Below are positions 1 to 5,043 of a stretch of DNA of 5,043 nucleotides, one piece after another. The position numbers and the translations under genes are program-made. This DNA comes from an uncultured Solirubrobacteraceae bacterium (GTDB taxonomy: Bacteria; Actinomycetota; Thermoleophilia; Solirubrobacterales; Solirubrobacteraceae). The DNA is taken from NCBI GenBank assembly GCA_955652345.1, contig CATPBV010000260.1, forward strand, positions 1 to 5,043. The letters are read 5' to 3'. Numbering within the stretch: the stretch's first letter is position 1; each line of letters opens with the position of its first letter. A model generated the notes under the pieces. The model ran no database searches, was not told the origin of the DNA, and saw nothing but the letters and a program-made list of their open reading frames with translations.

Positions 1-243
1 GAGCGGGTGCTGGCAGAGCCACGAGTACAGGCTCGTGGTGCCCGCCTTGACGGCGCCGATGATCACGAAGTCGGGCAGCAGCCGGCCGCGCCCGAGTGCG
101 CGATCGACGTGATTGCGACCGTGGTAGTACGTCCTGACCGTCGTCCTGTAGACGGGCTTCGGGAGGAGCTGGCGCAGCTTGTAGTCGAGCGCGGTGCGGC
201 GGTTGGCCCGGGGGCGGGTGGGTCCTGTCGACTCTGGGGCCAC
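1..243 (-). CDS. Sulfotransferase, N-terminal part (cut by window edge)
   Basis: This is the first 81 codons of a PAPS-dependent sulfotransferase, an enzyme class that moves a sulfuryl group from 3'-phosphoadenosine-5'-phosphosulfate to a hydroxyl or amine. The diagnostic part is residues 57-81, which read PDFVIIGAVKAGTTSLYSWL followed by CQHPL. This is a hydrophobic beta strand running into the 5'-phosphosulfate-binding loop (K66-A-G-T-T-S-L72), with Lys66 in the conserved position. Residues 9-50 are an Arg/Lys-rich leader with no signal peptide visible. The GTG start lies two bases after the synthetase stop; a GGAG at 255-258 is 11 bases upstream, so translational coupling is likely. The 3'-phosphate-binding part and the catalytic base lie beyond the left edge. 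Co-transcription with the synthetase suggests it sulfates the pathway product or a precursor. The fold assignment is good; the substrate is unknown. Confidence 0.85.
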   Translation of the reverse strand, partial: MAPESTGPTRPRANRRTALDYKLRQLLPKPVYRTTVRTYYHGRNHVDRALGRGRLLPDFVIIGAVKAGTTSLYSWLCQHPL

Positions 244-245
244 CG

Positions 246-3200
246 TCAGAGGTGCTCCATGAGATGCTGCGCGATGACTCCGACGCCCGGTTCGTGCATC
301 GCATCGCGGTTGCCGCGGTGCTCGCCGGGCACGGAGAACGTGCGCATTCCCTCGCTCGCGTACCGCTCCCACCCGAGCGTCGGGTCCTCGTACAGCCCCT
401 CGCCGTAGAACGACAGGATCTCGCCCCGGTAGATGCGCGGCTCGTAGCGTCGCTCGGCCTTGGCGTGCAGCTCGAGGAAGTAGCGCTCGCGAAGCCGTTC
501 GGGAATCGGCCGGCCGAGCGCCAGCGCAAGCCGGGTGCGAGGCTCCCACAGATCCCACATCAGTCCGGTCCACAACCGGCGCGGATCGCGGACAGCGCGC
601 GTGAGCCGACTCCGCTGGGTTGCGCGCCTGCGGCGCCGGCGTTCGTCCTCGCTCAGCTTGGGCGCGCGCGGATGCTTGGCGAGCCAGCTGGGCTGGTTGC
701 CGTGCCATCCCCAACGCTTGATCCAGGCGGGACTCGGGCCGTTGAAGATCGCGAGCAGCGCCACCTCTTCCCCGGCGCCCTGCAGGCGGGTGGCGATCTC
801 GTGGGCGACGATCGCGCCGAAGCAGTAGCCGCCCAGGTACCAGGGGCCCTCCGGCCACACCTCCCGCATCTCGGACAGGTAGTGGGTGGCCATGTCCTCG
901 ACCGTCGTGAGCGGCGCAGCGCCCCCATACAGGCCGCGTGACTGAAGTGCGTAGAACGGCTGGTCCGGCCCGAGCCGCCGGGACAGCTCGGCCAGATGCA
1001 GGATCGTGCCGGCGCCCCCGTGGAAGCAGAAAAGCGGCGGGCTAGAGCCGCCTGGCTGGATCGGGACGAGCGAGGTGAAGCGCGAACTGGCCCCGTGCGA
1101 CTCGATCAGGCTCGCGAGCGACTCGATCGTCGGCGCTTGGAAGATCGCGCCGAGCGGAAGCTCCGAGCCAAGCTCATGCTCGATCGCCGCGAACAGCTCC
1201 GCGGCGACGATCGAGGTCACCCCAAGGTCGAAGAAGTCATCGCGTACGCCGATCGGACTGATCTGGAGCTGGCGCTCCCAGATCTCGGTCAGCCTGCGCT
1301 CGAGCTTGGTCTGAGGCGCGACGAGTTCCCGCTCGGCGGAGCGCTCGCGGGCCGGCTCGGGCAGCGCCTTGCGGTCGACCTTGCCGTTCGGGGTCAGCGG
1401 GAACGCGTCGAGCGTCGTGACGGTCGAGGGGATCATGTATGCGGGCAGCGTCTTGCCGGCGTGCTCGCGGAGCTCGCGCGCGGGCACGGGCTCGGCCTTG
1501 GGGATCACGTACGCGGCCAGTTCCGCGTCCGCACCTGCCGCACCGCGTGCGACGACGACGGCCTCCGCCACGCCCGGATGACGGGCGAGCGCGGTCTCGA
1601 TCTCGCCGAGCTCGATCCGGAAGCCGCGGACCTTGACCTGGTTGTCGATCCGCCCGAGGAACTCGATATCACCGCTGTACCGGTAGCGCGCGAGGTCCCC
1701 GGTCCGATATATCCGCCCGTCGCCGAACGGGCTTGCGACGAACCGCTCTTCGGTCAGGTCGTCCCGGCCGCGGTATCCCCGCGCGAGGCCGTCACCGCCG
1801 ATCCACAGCTCGCCGGCGGCCCCGATCGGGACGGGCTGCATGCGCCGGTCGAGGATGTAGATCGTCGTGTTCGCGATCGGCCGGCCGATCGTCAGCGACT
1901 CTCCGGTCGTCGTGATCCGAGTGCAGGTCGACCAGATCGTCGTCTCGGTCGGCCCGTACATGTTCCAGAGCTCGACTCCCGAGGCGACCAGGCGGTCGGA
2001 CAGCGCGACCGGCAGCGCCTCGCCTCCGCACAGCGCCTTGAGCGTGCCCTGTGGCTGCCAGCCGTGATCGAGGAGCATCCGCCAGGTCGTGGGCGTCGCC
2101 TGCATGACCGTCGCGCCGCTGTCGGCCAAGAGCTGCGACAGGGCCCGCGGATCGCTCGTGGTCTGCGCCGGCGCTACCACCAGCTCTGCCCCGGCCAGCA
2201 GCGGTAGGTACAGCTCCAGCCCGGCGATGTCGAACGACAGGGTGGTGACCGCGACGAGCAGATCGCGCTCGTGCAGGCCCGGGCGCTCGGACATCGTCGT
2301 CAGGAAGTTGACGAGCGCGCGGTGCGGGATCTGGACGCCCTTGGGCTGGCCCGTCGAGCCAGACGTGTAGATCACGTAGGCGAGCTGCTCCAGGTCGGAG
2401 CGGACGTCGGGGGCGTCGGCCGGCAGCTCGTCCAGCGCGGTCCGGTCGCGGTCGACGCAGACGACGCGCTCGCCTTCCAGCGGCAGGCTCTCGAGCAGCG
2501 ACTCCTGCGTGACCACCACCGAGGCTCCCGAGCTTCGCAGCATGAACTCCTGACGCTCGGCCGGATAGGCCGGATCGACGGGCACGTACGCGGCGCCGGC
2601 CTTCAGGATCCCGAGCAGCCCGATCAGCATCTCGGCGGAGCGGGTGACCGCGATTGCGACCAGGTCCTCCGCCTCCACGCCGAGCCCGCCGAGATGGTGG
2701 GCCAGCTGGTTCGCGCGCGCATCGAGCTCCGCGTAGCTGAGAGCCACCTGCCCACAGCGGACGGCGACCGCATCGGGGGTGCGCCGCGCCTGAGCTTCGA
2801 GCAGCTCGTGCAGGCAGCTGTGCGGATACGGCGCGGTCGTCTGGTTCCAGTCCACCAGCAGCTGTTCGGTCTCCTGCCCGGTCAGGATCGGCACGAGGCT
2901 GGCCGGCGCGTCCGGTCTCGACGCCTGACTCGCCAAGGCGGTCCGGACCTGTCCGAGCAGGCGCTCGCCGGCGCCTTCATCGGCCCCGGAGCCCTCCCCA
3001 TGGAGGACCAGCTCGAGGCCGGCTCCATTCCGGTGCAGCACGAGCCACAGGGGACTCTGCGCTGCCGGCGGCGGGTCACGGTCGACGGCCACCACCGCGT
3101 CGAATCTCCGACCAGCACCGCCGGGAGCGGGCGCCGCACGCTCGATCGCGTCCCGGGCCCTGATGAGCAGCTCGCCGATGCTCGGATCGTCCTGGAGGTC

Positions 3201-3377
3201 GAAGCGCACCGGCAGCGGCGCGGATCCGTCCGGCCCCAGGTACCCGAGCGCCAGCTCGCTGCGGTCGTAGTGGCGCTGAAGGACCACGGCCAGCGCGGCT
3301 AGGACCCTGGCGCCCGGCGCCAGGCCATCCTCGTCGATCGCCGCCGTGCGATCCGCTGAAGTCGCGATTGCGTGCAC
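246..3377 (-). CDS. Single-module NRPS: truncated C - A - T - TE, predicted glycine-type pocket
   Basis: From GTG 3377 this is 1043 residues. Residues about 20-180 resemble only the C-terminal half of a condensation domain, ending in the usual linker DWNQT (176-180); there is no HHxxxDG motif, so condensation activity is not expected. The A domain (about 189-675) has all core motifs: A2 LKAGAAYVPVDPAYP from 258, A3 YTSGSTGQPKG 337-347, A5 NMYGPTETT 472-480, A7 YRTGDL 557-562, A8 from GRIDNQ 575, and A10 NGKVDRKAL 664-672 with Lys666. The carrier domain (about 685-760) has DDFFDLGVTSI with Ser722 for phosphopantetheine. The TE (about 767-1043) has GYCFG (Cys852), Asn879 and His1020, a Cys-Asn-His set instead of Ser-Asp-His. 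The specificity residues read D383, I384, L387, Q426, L449, G451, M473, I481, W482, K666, close to the glycine code. It would adenylate the amino acid, load it on the carrier and release or transfer it. The start is uncertain: GTG 3401, TTG 3428 and GTG 3473 are also in frame, and none has a good ribosome binding site. The domain calls are firm. Confidence 0.93.
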   Translation of the reverse strand: MHAIATSADRTAAIDEDGLAPGARVLAALAVVLQRHYDRSELALGYLGPDGSAPLPVRFDLQDDPSIGELLIRARDAIERAAPAPGGAGRRFDAVVAVDRDPPPAAQSPLWLVLHRNGAGLELVLHGEGSGADEGAGERLLGQVRTALASQASRPDAPASLVPILTGQETEQLLVDWNQTTAPYPHSCLHELLEAQARRTPDAVAVRCGQVALSYAELDARANQLAHHLGGLGVEAEDLVAIAVTRSAEMLIGLLGILKAGAAYVPVDPAYPAERQEFMLRSSGASVVVTQESLLESLPLEGERVVCVDRDRTALDELPADAPDVRSDLEQLAYVIYTSGSTGQPKGVQIPHRALVNFLTTMSERPGLHERDLLVAVTTLSFDIAGLELYLPLLAGAELVVAPAQTTSDPRALSQLLADSGATVMQATPTTWRMLLDHGWQPQGTLKALCGGEALPVALSDRLVASGVELWNMYGPTETTIWSTCTRITTTGESLTIGRPIANTTIYILDRRMQPVPIGAAGELWIGGDGLARGYRGRDDLTEERFVASPFGDGRIYRTGDLARYRYSGDIEFLGRIDNQVKVRGFRIELGEIETALARHPGVAEAVVVARGAAGADAELAAYVIPKAEPVPARELREHAGKTLPAYMIPSTVTTLDAFPLTPNGKVDRKALPEPARERSAERELVAPQTKLERRLTEIWERQLQISPIGVRDDFFDLGVTSIVAAELFAAIEHELGSELPLGAIFQAPTIESLASLIESHGASSRFTSLVPIQPGGSSPPLFCFHGGAGTILHLAELSRRLGPDQPFYALQSRGLYGGAAPLTTVEDMATHYLSEMREVWPEGPWYLGGYCFGAIVAHEIATRLQGAGEEVALLAIFNGPSPAWIKRWGWHGNQPSWLAKHPRAPKLSEDERRRRRRATQRSRLTRAVRDPRRLWTGLMWDLWEPRTRLALALGRPIPERLRERYFLELHAKAERRYEPRIYRGEILSFYGEGLYEDPTLGWERYASEGMRTFSVPGEHRGNRDAMHEPGVGVIAQHLMEHL
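3306..3324. repeat. Perfect 19-nt palindrome (9-bp arms, 1-nt centre)
   Basis: The two 9-base arms, CCTGGCGCC (3306-3314) and GGCGCCAGG (3316-3324), are exact inverted repeats around one C at 3315. The palindrome lies in the 5' coding part of the synthetase gene (codons for about residues 18-24), roughly 55-70 bases inside the preferred GTG start. It could be an operator-like dyad near the divergent promoters, an RNA hairpin near the start of the message, or chance in GC-rich coding sequence. Only the symmetry is observed; any function is inference. Confidence 0.35.
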
Positions 3378-3458
3378 TTTAGATTGCGAAGCTGCCCCCA
3401 CCCAGGCCGCTTTGTTGCCAGCCCCCAACGCGGCGTCAGCAATAGTAGAGGGTCTCCG
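3378..3458. promoter_or_regulatory. Divergent intergenic region between synthetase and PPTase genes
   Basis: This is the only non-coding gap between the two arms, about 81 bases if the synthetase starts at GTG 3377. It contains A/T-rich patches (around 3378-3385 and 3441-3447) that stand out against the GC-rich flanks, and it must hold or adjoin the start signals for both directions. I see no convincing pair of -35 and -10 boxes: a TAGATT at 3380-3385 resembles a -10 for the rightward arm, but its upstream partner is poor. No clear riboswitch or terminator is visible. If the synthetase starts upstream of 3377, the gap shrinks or disappears. Confidence 0.5.
3447..3452 (+). promoter_or_regulatory. 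Ribosome binding site of the PPTase gene
   Basis: AGAGGG lies six bases before the ATG at 3459, a good Shine-Dalgarno match and spacing. It supports this ATG over the in-frame GTG at 3372, which would add 29 residues (rich in Pro, Arg and Ser) with no resemblance to the family. Confidence 0.65.
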
Positions 3459-4208
3459 ATGCGTACGAGCCACACTCTGTCGGGCAACGAAGTTCACGTC
3501 TGGGAGAGCTCGCTCGACCGTCCCGCCCTGGTCGTGCGGCGGTTTGAAGAGCTCCTGTCCGGCGACGAGCTGGCTCGCGCCGACCGGTTCCGCTTCGAGC
3601 GTCACCGCTTGCGCTACGTGGTCGGCCGCGGTCAGCTCCGGTCGCTGCTCGCGCGCTACCTGAGGGCGCAGCCCGCCCAGCTGCGGTTCGAGTACGGCGA
3701 GTTCGAGAAACCCGCGCTCGCCTCCTCGGACGTCCATTTCAACCTCGCGCACTCCGGCGACGTCGTGCTGTTCGCGTTCACGCGCGCCGCAGAGGTGGGG
3801 ATAGACGTTGAGCTCGAGGAGGCCCGTCCCCGGGACGAGCGAATCGCCGAGCGTTTCTTCTCGCCGGTCGAGGTCGCGACGCTTCGCTCCCTCCCGAGCT
3901 CGGAGCGCGCACGCGCGTTCCTTCGCTGCTGGACGCGCAAGGAGGCGTTCCTGAAGGCCCGGGGCGACGGCTTGCAGCTCGCGCTGGACACCTTTGATGT
4001 TAGTCTTGCTCCTGGGCAGCCGGTCGCGTTGACGCGAACGGAGTGGTCGAGTACGGAACCGACGGAATGGAGTCTCAGCGACCTCAGCGATGAGCGCGCC
4101 GGGTACATCGCGGCACTCGCGATGCGCACCGCGGCGCCGCCGGTCATAACGCGCCGGACGCTGACGCCCTCGGACGAACAGACATTGATGAGACAGGAGG
4201 AGCGATGA
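3459..4208 (+). CDS. Sfp-type 4'-phosphopantetheinyl transferase
   Basis: This 249-residue protein matches the usual length of Sfp-type transferases (about 220-250). These cytosolic enzymes move the phosphopantetheine arm of coenzyme A onto the carrier-domain serine, here most simply Ser722 of the divergent synthetase. Visible family signatures in order are: GRGQLRSLLARYL (56-68), FEKPAL (82-87), HFNLAHSGD (93-101), the Mg2+-binding GIDVE (114-118, Asp116 and Glu118), and the helix CWTRKEAFLKARGDGL (157-172) with Glu162 and Lys166. All key residues are present, so it looks active. After the last expected strand (GYIAALAMR, 215-223) comes a polar tail of about 25 residues with no motif, part of which carries the ribosome binding site of the next gene. 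Its stop overlaps the dioxygenase start (ATGA). Codons around 3988-4014 are unusually rich in T-ending triplets. The family call is firm; service to the neighbouring synthetase is inferred from position. Confidence 0.95.
   Translation: MRTSHTLSGNEVHVWESSLDRPALVVRRFEELLSGDELARADRFRFERHRLRYVVGRGQLRSLLARYLRAQPAQLRFEYGEFEKPALASSDVHFNLAHSGDVVLFAFTRAAEVGIDVELEEARPRDERIAERFFSPVEVATLRSLPSSERARAFLRCWTRKEAFLKARGDGLQLALDTFDVSLAPGQPVALTRTEWSSTEPTEWSLSDLSDERAGYIAALAMRTAAPPVITRRTLTPSDEQTLMRQEER
4195..4200 (+). promoter_or_regulatory. Ribosome binding site of the dioxygenase gene
   Basis: AGGAGG is a full consensus Shine-Dalgarno sequence located inside the end of the PPTase gene, four bases before the ATG at 4205. 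With the ATGA stop/start overlap it indicates translational coupling and fixes the dioxygenase start. Confidence 0.75.
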
Positions 4209-5043
4209 GCGCAGGGGCGAACGGACCGGGCGGTCTGCGAGGCATGCGTCGCAGGGCCGTGTCGGACGGCAAGCTCGTAGAGGTCGGACAACTGCCCGGG
4301 GCAGGCGGGCTGCCGGGCGTGGTAAAGCCGGCGCTCGACAACGTCGACCTCGCAGCCTGGTGCGCGGGCCACAAGGATGAGGTCGACGCGCTGCTCGACA
4401 AGCACGGAGCGATCCTGTTCCGCGGGTTCGGCCTGAAGGATGCCGCTGACTTCGAGAAGGTCGCATCGGCGATCGCCGGCGATCTGTTCGCCGAGTACGG
4501 CGACCTCCCGCCGGAAAGCGCCAGCGAGCGGGTGTACGGCTCCACGCCCTACCCGCCGGACAAGATGATCCTGTTCCACAACGAGAGCTCTCACCTCTCG
4601 TCCTGGCCGTTGCGGCAGTTCTTCTTCTGCGTGACGCCCGCCCCAGATCGGGGTGAGACCCCGCTGCTCGACTGCCGCACCGTGCTCGACGCGCTCGACC
4701 CCGAGCTCCGCGACGAGTTCGCCGAGAAGGGGCTGATGTACGTGCGCAACTTCTCGGAGGGCATCGATGTGCCGTGGCAGGACTTCTTCCACACCGATGA
4801 TCGATCGGAGGTCGAGCGGATCTGCTCGGAGGCGGGGATGAGCTGCGAGTGGACGGAGAACGGGCTGCGCATCCGGCAGGTTGCCGAGGCCGTACGCACG
4901 CATCCGCGCACCGGCGAGCGCATCTTCTTCAATCAGATTCAGCTGCACCACGTCTCCTGCCTCGACGAGGAGACCCGCACGGCGCTGCGCCAGCTGTTCT
5001 CAGACGAGGACCTCCCGCGCAACGTGTACTTCGGCGACGGATC
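4205..5043 (+). CDS. TauD/SyrP-like Fe(II)/2-oxoglutarate dioxygenase (cut by window edge)
   Basis: The first 279 residues of a TauD/TfdA-superfamily oxygenase are present. Family features are the early strand HGAILFRGFG (67-76), the iron-binding pair in FHNESSHLSSWP (124-135; His125 and Glu127 form the HxE part of the facial triad), then PAPDRGETPLLDCR (145-158), and later FFNQIQLHHVSCLD and VYFGDG near the cut. This pattern is typical of the SyrP-like branch found with NRPS genes, where known members hydroxylate an amino acid, in some cases while it is bound to a carrier domain. The distal His and the 2-oxoglutarate-binding Arg should lie past the right edge and cannot be checked. The start is set by AGGAGG and the ATGA overlap with the PPTase gene. 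The likely role is hydroxylation (or another oxidation) of a pathway intermediate using O2 and 2-oxoglutarate. The exact substrate is unknown; if the A domain really selects glycine, a beta-hydroxylation like that of SyrP is impossible on that residue. Confidence 0.88.
   Translation, partial: MSAGANGPGGLRGMRRRAVSDGKLVEVGQLPGAGGLPGVVKPALDNVDLAAWCAGHKDEVDALLDKHGAILFRGFGLKDAADFEKVASAIAGDLFAEYGDLPPESASERVYGSTPYPPDKMILFHNESSHLSSWPLRQFFFCVTPAPDRGETPLLDCRTVLDALDPELRDEFAEKGLMYVRNFSEGIDVPWQDFFHTDDRSEVERICSEAGMSCEWTENGLRIRQVAEAVRTHPRTGERIFFNQIQLHHVSCLDEETRTALRQLFSDEDLPRNVYFGDG

Noticed and set aside
7..941. Plus-strand open frames at the left edge (7-408 and 252-941).
   Set aside because: They oppose the sulfotransferase PAPS loop and the TE domain, both recognised on the minus strand.
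996..3302. Long plus-strand open frames (996-2207 and 2271-3302) opposite the synthetase.
   Set aside because: They are antisense to confirmed A, T and TE motifs, translate to low-complexity Arg/Asp/Leu-rich sequence, and have no recognisable domain.
3356..3385. A possible sigma-70-like promoter, CTGAAG (3356-3361) then TAGATT (3380-3385), for the rightward arm.
   Set aside because: The -35 matches only three of six consensus positions and the spacing is 18; too weak to call without start-site data.
3378..4466. The synthetase reading frame stays open on the minus strand far upstream of 3377, allowing a protein of about 1400 residues.
   Set aside because: The extra N-terminal translation is an Arg-rich sequence without family resemblance and lies antisense to the well-supported PPTase and dioxygenase genes. 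It is an open frame produced by GC-rich codon bias.
3656..4951. Minus-strand open frame of about 430 codons opposite the PPTase and dioxygenase genes.
   Set aside because: Both plus-strand genes have catalytic motifs and ribosome binding sites; the antisense product has no recognisable features.
1..5043. CRISPR arrays, tRNA or rRNA genes, insertion sequences, attachment sites.
   Set aside because: I saw no regular direct repeats, clover-leaf sequences, transposase motifs or terminal inverted repeats; nearly all of the window is explained by four protein genes.

Overview
This GC-rich window carries part of a small nonribosomal-peptide-type biosynthetic locus with a divergent layout. Strong G/C preference at third codon positions, GTG starts and tightly packed genes fit a high-GC bacterium, most plausibly an actinobacterium. 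No gene here fixes the taxon, so that assignment is tentative.

Leftward arm (minus strand). A single-module synthetase (246-3377) has the order truncated condensation-like segment, adenylation (A) domain, carrier (T) domain and thioesterase (TE). Two bases after its stop begins a PAPS-dependent sulfotransferase (1-243), which is cut by the left edge. The A domain has all ten core motifs. Its specificity pocket, read by eye as D-I-L-Q-L-G-M-I-W-K, differs at one position from the classical glycine code. The TE has cysteine in place of the nucleophilic serine and asparagine where the catalytic aspartate normally sits.

Centre. An intergenic stretch of about 81 bases (3378-3458) separates the two arms and should hold both promoters. 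The synthetase start inside this region is uncertain, because no good ribosome binding site precedes any candidate start codon.

Rightward arm (plus strand). A Sfp-type 4'-phosphopantetheinyl transferase (3459-4208) overlaps by an ATGA junction with a TauD/SyrP-like Fe(II)/2-oxoglutarate dioxygenase (4205 to the right edge, incomplete).

Inferred pathway logic: the phosphopantetheinyl transferase converts the carrier domain to its holo form, the A domain loads an amino acid (probably glycine or a close relative), and the unusual Cys-type TE releases or transfers it. The dioxygenase and sulfotransferase would supply hydroxylation and sulfation. The product is unknown, and the window is too short to show whether further modules lie outside it.
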